Assembly: GCA_013695405.1 (NCBI GenBank)
Contig: JACDAO010000281.1
Location: 1-6,743, forward strand
DNA: 6,743 nt
From: Acidobacteriota bacterium
GTDB lineage: Bacteria > Acidobacteriota > Vicinamibacteria > Vicinamibacterales > Vicinamibacteraceae
Reading direction: 5' to 3'
Below are positions 1 to 5,990 of this stretch, piece after piece. A model generated the notes under the pieces. That model had not been told where the DNA came from, did no database searches, and worked only from the letters and a program-made list of their open reading frames with translations. Numbering within the stretch: the stretch's first letter is position 1; each line of letters starts with the position of its first letter. The position numbers and the translations under genes are program-made.

Positions 1-2
1 GC

Positions 3-398
3 GATACGCCGGACAACGAAATCCTGTTCTTCACGCAGTCGCGCTTCAACCGGGTCGGGGGCTACTTCGGCTACTTCTTCGAGGCCCAGTTTGTCGGCGA
101 CGCCCATCCCTTCGAGGACGAAGCGACGTTCCTGAGCGTGGTCGATCTGTCCAACGTCCAGCAGTTCGCGATGTTTCGCCAGGGCGACCGCTACTGGTTC
201 GGGCTCGAGGATCAGTTCGGCCGGGTCACGCCGGGCGTCTGCACCGATCTGGCGCAGCAGCCGTGCGCCGACTACGACTTCAACGACTTCATGCTGGCGA
301 TGACCCTCCAGGACCGCGCCGTGCCCGAGCCGACCAGCCTGGCGCTGCTCTCGGCCGCCCTGTTCGGTGCCGCCTGGTACCGTCGTCGCCGTTCGTAG
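3..398 (+). CDS. PEP-CTERM sorting domain protein, 3' part (5' end outside window)
   Basis: The frame is open from the window edge, so this is the last 131 residues of a longer protein; the GTG at 138 is internal. It ends in a classic PEP-CTERM tail: VPEP at fragment residues 107-110, a hydrophobic segment of about 15 residues, then RRRRS at the very C-terminus. In the known system an exosortase cleaves near PEP after Sec export, so the mature protein should be extracytoplasmic, often linked to exopolysaccharide. Before the tail, WFGLEDQFG (65-73) and DYDFNDF (90-96) form an acidic pattern resembling the end of DUF4114-like beta domains, where it may bind calcium; that family match is from memory and tentative. 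Cys80 and Cys88 flank this segment and could form a disulphide. The TAG stop (396-398) lies inside a GTAG repeat unit. The PEP-CTERM call is firm; the function is unknown. Confidence 0.88.
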   Translation, partial: DTPDNEILFFTQSRFNRVGGYFGYFFEAQFVGDAHPFEDEATFLSVVDLSNVQQFAMFRQGDRYWFGLEDQFGRVTPGVCTDLAQQPCADYDFNDFMLAMTLQDRAVPEPTSLALLSAALFGAAWYRRRRS

Positions 399-469
399 CC
401 GCCGCGTTTGTAGCCGCCGGCGCATTTGTAGCCACCGGCGCATTTGTAGCCGCCGGACTCGTCCGGCGG
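387..469. repeat. REP-like array: GTAG-headed half-sites plus one full hairpin
   Basis: Three 18-bp tandem units, CGCATTTGTAGCCGCCGG and close variants, lie at 403-420, 421-438 and 439-456. A degenerate fourth unit precedes them at about 387-402. Each unit carries GTAG (395-398, 410-413, 428-431, 446-449). Only the last GTAG is followed directly by a complete palindrome, CCGCCGGAC (450-458) and GTCCGGCGG (461-469) around TC. A conserved GTAG at the foot of a hairpin is the hallmark of REP elements mobilised by RAYT (REP-associated tyrosine) transposases; assigning this array to that class is inference. It sits between convergent genes, where the hairpin could also slow transcription or protect mRNA 3' ends. 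No RAYT gene is visible. The first unit supplies the stop codon of the PEP-CTERM gene. Confidence 0.75.
450..469. terminator. GC-rich hairpin between convergent genes, possible weak bidirectional terminator
   Basis: A perfect 9-bp inverted repeat surrounds a 2-base centre; physically this would be about 8 bp with a CTCG loop. It lies 52 bp past the stop of the plus-strand PEP-CTERM gene and 34 bp past the stop of the minus-strand reductase gene. Neither side has a T-run, so it does not meet the intrinsic terminator definition. A role in termination or mRNA stability is only possible. The same bases are the complete palindrome of the REP-like array. Confidence 0.3.
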
Positions 470-502
470 TCTGCCCTCTCCACGCGCGTAGCCGGCCGAC
501 GC

Positions 503-1351
503 CTACGTCTGCGCCGCCAGGACGCCAAGATAGCGCTCGACAGCGTCCTGCCAGGTGGGTAGCGGCGCGCCCAGCGCCGCCGCCAGTCGCTCGTTGGACA
601 GCGCACAGTAGACAGGCCGGCGCGCCCGCAGCGCCACGTCACGCACCGAGGTCAGTCGCAACAGCGACGGGTCGGCGCCGATCGCCTGCGCGAGGTGGCG
701 GCCGACGTCGGCCCAGGTGCCCTGCCCGCTGTTGACGCAGTGGTACAGCCCCGAGCCCTTCTCACCCGCCAGCAGCCCCATGGTCGCGTCCCGCACATCG
801 ATGACATAGCTGGGGGTGACGACGCGATCCATGAAGACCGGCGTCTCGCGACCCTCGCGCAGCGCGCTGACGATCTTGTCGACGCTGCTGCGCGCCTGCC
901 GTCCACCGAACAGGCTCTCGACCCGCAGCACGTACCAGCGCGGCGCATCCTGCGCAAACCACTCGCCGAGCAGCTTGGAACAGCCGTAGACGCTGACCGG
1001 TCGCGCCCGATCGGCCTCGTCGTAGGGACGCGCGCCCTCGCCGTCGAAGACGAAGTCGGTGCTGTAGTGGACCAGCGTCGCCGCGGCCTGCGCGGCCGCC
1101 GCGGCCATCGACCGCACTGCCAGCGCATTGACCGTCAGCGCGGTCGCCGCGTCGTCTTCCGCGCCGTCGACGTCGTTGTACGCCGTGCAGTTGACCAGCA
1201 CGTCAGGACGAGTCGTGCGAACCGCGTCGAGCACCGCGTCGTGATTGGTCACGTCCACGTCGCGGCGCGCCAGCGACACCACATCGTGCCCCTGCAGGTC
1301 GGCAAAGGTACCGCCGAGCTGACCGCCGGCACCGAGAATCAGCAACTTCAT
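503..1351 (-). CDS. RmlD-like dTDP-4-dehydrorhamnose reductase family (NAD(P)-dependent sugar reductase)
   Basis: This 282-residue protein has the usual length of the RmlD family, short-chain dehydrogenase/reductases that reduce 4-keto nucleotide sugars such as dTDP-4-dehydrorhamnose. Visible signatures are the N-terminal Rossmann motif GAGGQLG (7-13), NCTAYNDVDGAE (54-65), YSTDFVFDG (96-104, with the active-site Thr at 98) and the catalytic YxxxK in VYGCSK (Tyr122, Lys126), followed by LGE. The C-terminal RRPVYCALSNERL fits the family's substrate-side end. The ATG start overlaps the stop of the upstream symporter gene in an ATGA arrangement, which suggests translational coupling. It is the last gene of the minus-strand run and ends in TAG. 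No rmlA, rmlB or rmlC lies in the window, so the substrate could be dTDP-4-keto-rhamnose or another 4-keto sugar nucleotide. The family call is strong; the exact reaction is not shown. Confidence 0.9.
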   Translation of the reverse strand: MKLLILGAGGQLGGTFADLQGHDVVSLARRDVDVTNHDAVLDAVRTTRPDVLVNCTAYNDVDGAEDDAATALTVNALAVRSMAAAAAQAAATLVHYSTDFVFDGEGARPYDEADRARPVSVYGCSKLLGEWFAQDAPRWYVLRVESLFGGRQARSSVDKIVSALREGRETPVFMDRVVTPSYVIDVRDATMGLLAGEKGSGLYHCVNSGQGTWADVGRHLAQAIGADPSLLRLTSVRDVALRARRPVYCALSNERLAAALGAPLPTWQDAVERYLGVLAAQT

Positions 1352-2631
1352 CGGAACTCCGCGATCTGGCGATCGTCCAGCACGCCTTCCCAGCGCGCCA
1401 CCACCGCCGTCGCGAGGCAGTTGCCGGTGACGTTGATGGCGGTCCGGCCCATGTCCAGGACCTGGTCGATGCCCAGCAGTATGGCGGCGCCCTCGAGCGG
1501 CAGCCCGAACGACGTCAGCGCCGCGGTCAACACCACCAGCGCGCCCCTCGGCACGCCAGCCACGCCCTTGCTCGTGAGCATCAGGGTCAGCATCATCACC
1601 ACCTGCTGTCCGACCGACAGCTGGATGCCCGCCAGCTGCGCCACGAACACGCTGGCAATCGACAGGTACAGCGTCGATCCGTCGAGGTTGAAGCTGTAGC
1701 CGGTCGGCAGCACGAAGCCGACGATGTTGCGCGGCACGCCGAAGCGGGCCATCACGTCGAGGGCCTTGGGCAACGCCGCCTCCGAGCTGGCCGTGGTGAA
1801 AGCGATCACGAACGGCTCGCGGATGGCGCGCAGGAAGGTGAAGAATGGCACCCGGATCAGCAGGGAGACGCCGCCAATCACCAGCAGCAGGAACAGGAAC
1901 AGCCCCAGGTACATCACGCCGACGAGCTTGCCGAGCGTCAGCAGGATGCCGAGCCCGCGGCCGCCGACCGTGGCGCCCATGGCGGCCATCACGCCGATCG
2001 GCGCGAACCGCATCACGTACCCGGTGAAGCGGAACATCACCTGTGCCACCGCTTCGAGAAACTCGGTGACCGGTCGGCCACGCTCGCCGACCGCAGCCAG
2101 CGCGACGCCGAAGAAGGTCGCGAACACCACCACCTGCAGAATGTCGCCGCGCGCCATGGCGTCGAAAATCGAGGTCGGGACGAGATGCAGCACGATCTCC
2201 CAACCGGTCTGCTGACGCTGTGCCATCGCCGCCACTTCGGCGGTGCTCGGCGCGGTCAGGGCGACGCCGGCGCCGGGCTGGAAGTAGTTGACCAGCCCGA
2301 GCCCGAGCAACAGCGCGAACGTCGTCGCGACCTCGAAGTAGACCAGCGCCTTGATGCCGATCCGGCCCATCGCCTTCATGTCGCCGGTGCCGGCAATGCC
2401 GACCACCAGCGTCGAGAACAGCAGCGGCGCGATGATCATCTTGATCATCCGCAGGAAGACGTCGGCCAGCGGCTTCAGGCTGACCGCCAGGTCGGGCATG
2501 GTGGCACCGAGCACGATCCCGAGCGCCAGCCCGGCGAAGATCTGGGTGGTCAGTGCGGGCCAGCGCGAGCCGACCGTCGGACCGGTCGGACCGGTCGGAC
2601 CGGTCGGGGCGTGCGAGTCGAGTCGAGCCAT
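1348..2631 (-). CDS. gltP: GltP-type proton:glutamate/aspartate symporter (DAACS family)
   Basis: This 427-residue inner-membrane carrier of the glutamate transporter fold has nearly all family landmarks: TTASSEAALP in hairpin HP1 (279-288), PTGYSFNLDGST (309-320), TSKGVAGVPRG in HP2 (353-363) and LDMGRTAINVTGN in the last helix (392-404). By alignment with the archaeal homologue GltPh, Asp393 and Arg396 match the residues that bind the substrate amino group and side-chain carboxylate. This favours glutamate/aspartate over C4-dicarboxylates, since DctA lacks the Asp. Asn404 replaces a sodium-ligand Asp of GltPh, as in proton-coupled E. coli GltP. The ATG at 2631 is chosen because AGGTG lies 9 bases upstream; a GTG at 2643 lies within that site and has no site of its own. 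The N-terminus has an odd TGPTGPTGPT stretch. The gene starts 27 bp after the aminotransferase stop and overlaps the reductase start by 4 bp. Confidence 0.93.
   Translation of the reverse strand: MARLDSHAPTGPTGPTGPTVGSRWPALTTQIFAGLALGIVLGATMPDLAVSLKPLADVFLRMIKMIIAPLLFSTLVVGIAGTGDMKAMGRIGIKALVYFEVATTFALLLGLGLVNYFQPGAGVALTAPSTAEVAAMAQRQQTGWEIVLHLVPTSIFDAMARGDILQVVVFATFFGVALAAVGERGRPVTEFLEAVAQVMFRFTGYVMRFAPIGVMAAMGATVGGRGLGILLTLGKLVGVMYLGLFLFLLLVIGGVSLLIRVPFFTFLRAIREPFVIAFTTASSEAALPKALDVMARFGVPRNIVGFVLPTGYSFNLDGSTLYLSIASVFVAQLAGIQLSVGQQVVMMLTLMLTSKGVAGVPRGALVVLTAALTSFGLPLEGAAILLGIDQVLDMGRTAINVTGNCLATAVVARWEGVLDDRQIAEFR
2581..2607. repeat. 9-bp tandem repeat (ACCGGTCGG x3) coding for Thr-Gly-Pro repeats
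   Basis: Three perfect copies of ACCGGTCGG lie at 2581-2589, 2590-2598 and 2599-2607, preceded by a partial copy (ACCGTCGG, 2573-2580). On the minus strand they encode the Pro-Thr-Gly repeats in the N-terminal tail of the symporter, ahead of its first membrane helix. Because the unit is a multiple of three, a change in copy number would stay in frame. Confidence 0.85.
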
Positions 2632-2634
2632 TGC

Positions 2635-2645
2635 GACGGGCACCT
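2635..2645 (-). promoter_or_regulatory. Ribosome binding site that decides the symporter start
   Basis: Reading the minus strand, AGGTG ends 9 bases before the ATG at 2631, a normal Shine-Dalgarno sequence and spacing. The competing in-frame GTG (2643-2641) is part of this AGGTG and is preceded only by GC-rich sequence without a purine-rich site. The shorter protein starting MARLDSH is therefore preferred. The exact boundaries given are approximate. Confidence 0.5.
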
Positions 2646-2658
2646 GCGCGGGCCGGCG

Positions 2659-3789
2659 TCAGCCGCGCGCGTAGAAGGCAGCGATGGTCTCGACCACGTA
2701 GCGCTGCTGCGCCTCCGTGAGCTCGCTGTAGATCGGCAAGGACAGCGTGTCCTGAGAAGCGCGCTCGGCCACCGGCAACGCGCCGGGCGGGACGCCGAGC
2801 GAGGCGAAACAGGGTTGGAGGTGGAACGGGACGGGATAGTAAATTTCCGAGCCGACGCCGTGATCGCGCAGGTGCGCCCTGAGCGCGTCGCGCCGCGCCG
2901 CGCGGACCACGAACTGGTTGTAGATGTGGCGCCGCCCCGGCAGCTCGACCGGCAGGTCGACCGGGATGGTCGGCCTGATCGCGGCAAACAGCGTACGGTA
3001 GCGGGCTGCGTTGGTCCGCCGCGCCTCGGTCCAGACCCGCAAGTGCTGCAGCTTGACTCGCAACACCGCCGCCTGCAGCGCCGCCAACCGGAAGTTGCCG
3101 CCGACGCGTTCGTGATGGTAGGTCCGCTGGGCGCCGTGGACTCGGAGCATTCGGACGATCGCAGCGTGGCCGTCGGCAGCGACCGTGACCAGACCCGCGT
3201 CGCCGGCGGCCCCGAGGTTCTTGCTCGGATAGAACGAGAAGCAGCCGAACTGGCCAATCGTGCCGAGCGCGCGACCGTGGTAGGTGGCGCCGATCGCCTG
3301 CGCCGCGTCCTCGATCACCGCCAGCCCGTGCTCGCCGGCCACGGCCATCACCGCGGTCATGTCGGCGGCCTGGCCGTACAGGTGCACCGGGATGATCGCG
3401 CGGGTCCGCGGCGTGATCGCCTGCCGCACCGCGTCGACGTCGATGGTGAAGCCGACCGGCTCGATGTCGACGAGCACCGGCGTGGCGCCGAGCCGGGTGA
3501 CGCACCCGGCGGTCGCGAAGAACGAATAGGTCGGGACGATGACCTCGTCGCCAGGTCCGATCCCGAGGGCCATCATCGCGACCAGCAACGCGTCGGTGCC
3601 GGACGTCACGCCGATCGCGTGCGCCGCGTCAAGGTAAGCCGCGACTTCCGCTTCGAAGGCGCTGACCTCTGGGCCGAGGATGAACTGCTGCGTGTCGACG
3701 ACCCGCGTCAGCGCGTCGACCACGGCATCACGAATCGGCGCATACTGGGCAGCGAGGTCGAGCAGCGGCACCTGCATCACTGGCTGCAT
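2659..3789 (-). CDS. DegT/DnrJ/EryC1/StrS family sugar-nucleotide aminotransferase
   Basis: This 376-residue PLP enzyme should transfer an amino group, normally from L-glutamate, to a keto sugar nucleotide in the cytoplasm, making aminosugars for surface polysaccharide. Landmarks are LGPEVSAFE (38-46), TSGTDAL for phosphate binding (62-68), VPTYSFFATA (85-94), the cofactor-ring site EDAAQAIGA (160-168), the PLP-lysine segment FSFYPSKNLGAAGD with Lys190, GGNFR (230-234), and YYPVPFHLQPCF (317-328), a motif often seen near the active site in sugar aminotransferases. Length is normal. ATG at 3789 is used, with only a weak GAG before it; ATG at 3777 is an alternative that removes four residues and has no better site. 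It is first in the minus-strand run and diverges from the exporter permease across 17 bp. Which sugar position is aminated cannot be told from sequence alone. Confidence 0.93.
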   Translation of the reverse strand: MQPVMQVPLLDLAAQYAPIRDAVVDALTRVVDTQQFILGPEVSAFEAEVAAYLDAAHAIGVTSGTDALLVAMMALGIGPGDEVIVPTYSFFATAGCVTRLGATPVLVDIEPVGFTIDVDAVRQAITPRTRAIIPVHLYGQAADMTAVMAVAGEHGLAVIEDAAQAIGATYHGRALGTIGQFGCFSFYPSKNLGAAGDAGLVTVAADGHAAIVRMLRVHGAQRTYHHERVGGNFRLAALQAAVLRVKLQHLRVWTEARRTNAARYRTLFAAIRPTIPVDLPVELPGRRHIYNQFVVRAARRDALRAHLRDHGVGSEIYYPVPFHLQPCFASLGVPPGALPVAERASQDTLSLPIYSELTEAQQRYVVETIAAFYARG

Positions 3790-3806
3790 GCTACACTCGG
3801 CGCGCC
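3790..3806. promoter_or_regulatory. 17-bp divergent intergenic gap with TACACT box
   Basis: This gap separates the aminotransferase ATG (3789, minus) from the permease GTG (3807, plus). It is too short for two complete sigma-70 promoters, so elements must extend into one or both coding regions. TACACT at 3792-3797 resembles a plus-strand -10 box, ending 9 bases before the GTG. With no Shine-Dalgarno sequence ahead of the GTG, this would give a leaderless or nearly leaderless message. No clear -35 box is seen at the right distance inside the aminotransferase gene. The regulatory reading is speculative. Confidence 0.3.
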
Positions 3807-4586
3807 GTGGCGGCCAACGATCTCCGCGCGCTGGTGGCCTATCGCGGTCTGCTCCGTGGCCTCGTCCAGCGCGACCTCACTGTCAAGTACAAGGGCTCGG
3901 TGCTCGGCTTCGCGTGGTCGTTGCTGCACCCGCTGGTGATGGCCGCTGTCTACACGCTGGCCTTCCGCTACATCGTCAAGGTGCCGATCGAGCGCTTTCC
4001 GCTGTTCCTGCTCAGCGGCCTGCTGCCGTGGATGTACTTCACCGGCGCACTCGGCGCCGCGACCAGTTCGATTGCCGACAACGGCACGCTGGTGCGCAAG
4101 GTCGCCTTCCCGCGGGCGGTCCTGCCGTTGGCGGCGGTGACCTCGGCGCTGGCGCAGTTCGCGCTGATGTACACGGTGATCGTGCCGACCGCGCTGGTGA
4201 TGGGCGGCGGCGTCTCGCTGGCGTGGCTGGCGATCTTCCCGGTGGTGGTCTGTCAGACCGCGTTCACGGCGGGCCTCGGACTGCTGCTCGCGACCGCCTA
4301 CGTGTTCGTCCGCGATGCCCGCCACCTGCTCGACGTCGCCCTGCAGATCTGGTTCTGGGTGACGCCAATCGTCTATGCCGCCAGCCTGGCGCCGCCGCCA
4401 CTCCAGCGATGGCTGCAACTCAATCCCATGCTGCATTTCATCACGGCCTACCAGCAGATCGTCGTTCGCCACCTGGTGCCGTCGGCAACGGCGTTCGCGC
4501 TGCTGACGCTGCTGGGCGTGGTCAGCCTGACCGCTGGCTGGTTCGTGTTCGGCCGCGCGCAGAAGCGCTTCGCGGAGTACGTCTAG
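3807..4586 (+). CDS. ABC-2 type polysaccharide/polyol-phosphate exporter permease (Wzm/TagG/RfbA-like)
   Basis: This 259-residue integral membrane protein has the length and layout of the permease half of ABC exporters that move lipid-linked O-antigen, capsule or teichoic acid chains across the cytoplasmic membrane. The N-terminus has the family signature RDLTVKYKGSVLGFAWSLLHPL spanning residues 22-43. Later come VRKVAFPRAVLPL (96-108), YVFVRDARHLLDVALQIWFWVTPIVY (165-190) and LNPMLHFITAYQ (205-216). Six hydrophobic segments lie near 33-55, 66-90, 108-132, 137-165, 178-195 and 227-248. The start is GTG with no Shine-Dalgarno sequence; the next Met is inside the first helix, so a later start is unlikely. 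The ATP-binding partner (Wzt/TagH type) normally follows directly, but here the next gene is convergent, 23 bp away, so the permease stands alone. The gene ends in TAG. Confidence 0.92.
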   Translation: MAANDLRALVAYRGLLRGLVQRDLTVKYKGSVLGFAWSLLHPLVMAAVYTLAFRYIVKVPIERFPLFLLSGLLPWMYFTGALGAATSSIADNGTLVRKVAFPRAVLPLAAVTSALAQFALMYTVIVPTALVMGGGVSLAWLAIFPVVVCQTAFTAGLGLLLATAYVFVRDARHLLDVALQIWFWVTPIVYAASLAPPPLQRWLQLNPMLHFITAYQQIVVRHLVPSATAFALLTLLGVVSLTAGWFVFGRAQKRFAEYV

Positions 4587-4609
4587 CGCGCCGGCCCCAG
4601 CCTCAGTGA

Positions 4610-5947
4610 TCAGCGCACGATGCGGGCCTCGCCCGACGACGCGGCACGCGGCCACTCGATGCGCGGTTCGACCCACACCGGCACGTCGTTGACCGCGTTG
4701 CCCCAACGCTCGGGCGTGGTCTCGAAGACCACGGTGATCTGCTGGCCGGCCCAGCGATCGAGCGGCACATAGCCCGGATGTTCGTTCTTGTGCGTCTCGA
4801 TCAGCATCGGCACCAGCGTGAAGTGCGCCACCGGGAGGCGCGCGCCGCGGTGCTCGATGACCACGTCCATCGTGATCCCGTCGCTCTCCCGGTTCCACAT
4901 GTCGGGACGCATCGCCGCACCGAACTGCAGCACCGACCCGCGCGGCACCTCGACGGTCCAGGCCAGCCGCGTCGACGGCATCGCCACGATCACCCGGCGC
5001 AGGGGCCCGAAGAAGACGACCCGCTCGCGCGACACACCTTCGTGCAACGAGCGCCAGGTGGTCGTGATGCGCGCATCCGGCAGGTGGTCGATCAGGTCGA
5101 GCGTGCGCCGAACGGGTGTCGGCCACAGTGCCACCAGCAGGCACGTCGAGATGGCGACCAGCAGGAACGGACGCGCCAGGCGCAGCACCGGCGGCGTGAC
5201 CACCACGCCCCGAGGTCCGCATGCCGGAACAGGGGCAGCGCGTACGGCAGGCAGGGCGGCCGAGCGTTGGGGCAAGACGCCGCTGGCGCTGGCGCAGGTC
5301 CAGGCCAGCAGCAGGTTGAACGCCAGCACGAGCACCAACACCGTCGGCCAGGCACGCAGCCAGGCCGGCCACGGCCGCAGCACCTCGTGCAGCCAGTACG
5401 GCAGGGTCGCCCGCCGGGAGCTGGTTCGCAACACCAGATCGCCCCATTGCTCGACGCCGTCGGCAAAGCAGCGGCCGGTCGGCAAGACGTCGTCGCGGGT
5501 GGCGCGGAAGCCGAGGGCCGGACCCTGGCCCCGCCGGACGTGCCGCAGACCGAGTTGATAGGTGCGACCCCGCGAGTGGTGAATCTGCGGCAACGGCACG
5601 TGCAGCGACGCGGGCCGGGCCGCCTCGCCGGCCGGCAGGACGAGACGGGTCAGGCGGACACGGCGCTCGCCGGCAACCGCGTGCAAGTCGACCACCAGAT
5701 CGCCGTGCACCGCGGTCGTGCCGTCGAGCACCGGTCGCAGCCAGATGCCGTCGAACCCGTCCGCACCGATGGTGAAGGTCTGTGTCAGCCCGGCCGGCGA
5801 CGCGGCCGAGAGGATCCCCGACGCGTCGCGGGCCTCCCATGTCGACGCGAGGCCATGCGGCGTGAACAGCCAGCGGTCGACCTGCCAGGCGACCAACGCC
5901 CCGAAGAGCAATCCACACACGACCCACGCGCGAACTGACGGACGCAC
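4610..5947 (-). CDS. Uncharacterised membrane protein with two probable extracytoplasmic beta domains
   Basis: I do not recognise this family. With the GTG start it has 445 residues; a TTG at 5965 would add six, and neither has a ribosome binding site. Three hydrophobic helices lie near 8-26, 198-220 and 260-277. A positively charged N-terminus and an Arg-rich linker (221-259) predict N-inside, C-outside topology. The first outer domain (about 35-185) is beta-rich, with LTQTFTIG (54-61) and PLPQIHHSRGRTYQLGLR (118-135), a style found in jelly-roll-like domains of membrane proteins from polysaccharide loci. The second (about 285-435) has VPRGSVLQFGAAMRPDMW (334-351) and SDGITMDVVIE (355-365), also like a beta sandwich. 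A role in polysaccharide assembly or binding is inferred from fold style and context only. It converges on the exporter permease gene and lies 119 bp after araB on the same strand. Confidence 0.75.
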   Translation of the reverse strand: MRPSVRAWVVCGLLFGALVAWQVDRWLFTPHGLASTWEARDASGILSAASPAGLTQTFTIGADGFDGIWLRPVLDGTTAVHGDLVVDLHAVAGERRVRLTRLVLPAGEAARPASLHVPLPQIHHSRGRTYQLGLRHVRRGQGPALGFRATRDDVLPTGRCFADGVEQWGDLVLRTSSRRATLPYWLHEVLRPWPAWLRAWPTVLVLVLAFNLLLAWTCASASGVLPQRSAALPAVRAAPVPACGPRGVVVTPPVLRLARPFLLVAISTCLLVALWPTPVRRTLDLIDHLPDARITTTWRSLHEGVSRERVVFFGPLRRVIVAMPSTRLAWTVEVPRGSVLQFGAAMRPDMWNRESDGITMDVVIEHRGARLPVAHFTLVPMLIETHKNEHPGYVPLDRWAGQQITVVFETTPERWGNAVNDVPVWVEPRIEWPRAASSGEARIVR

Positions 5948-5963
5948 CGCGGCAGCGTAGAAC

Positions 5964-5990
5964 AATTTCAGAATTTCAAAATTTCAGAAT
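5964..5990. repeat. AT-rich 11-bp direct repeat upstream of the membrane protein gene
   Basis: AATTTCAGAAT occurs at 5964-5974 and again at 5980-5990, a 16-bp period, with AATTTCAAAATT, nearly palindromic, between and overlapping them. The 30 bases 5961-5990 contain only 6 G/C in an otherwise GC-rich window. The tract lies just upstream of, or at, the start of the minus-strand membrane protein gene. It could be an AT-rich promoter or UP-like region or a protein-binding site. On the minus strand TTGAAA (5979-5974) and TACGCT (5959-5954) resemble -35 and -10 boxes but are only 14 bp apart, so no promoter is claimed. Confidence 0.6.

Noticed and set aside
403..456. Possible CRISPR array from regularly spaced repeats
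   Set aside because: The 18-bp units are contiguous with no unique spacers and no cas genes nearby. They fit a REP-like tandem array.
2632..2643. Upstream GTG start for the symporter
   Set aside because: The GTG lies inside the AGGTG ribosome binding site of the ATG at 2631 and has no site of its own.
1352..3505. Long minus-strand open frame running into the reductase gene, suggesting a large fusion protein
   Set aside because: Upstream of 1351 the translation is Arg/Gly/Ala-rich low-complexity sequence and overlaps two well-conserved genes on the same strand in another frame. Such open frames are expected at this GC content. Only the part from the ATG at 1351 is real.
2185..3939. 584-codon plus-strand open frame
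   Set aside because: It is antisense to the aminotransferase and symporter genes, which carry full family motifs. The translation is Arg/Asp/Gly-rich low complexity.
3777..5927. 716-codon minus-strand open frame
   Set aside because: It lies antisense to the permease and out of frame with the membrane protein gene. Its composition is Arg/His/Gln-rich with no recognisable motif, so it is a shadow frame.
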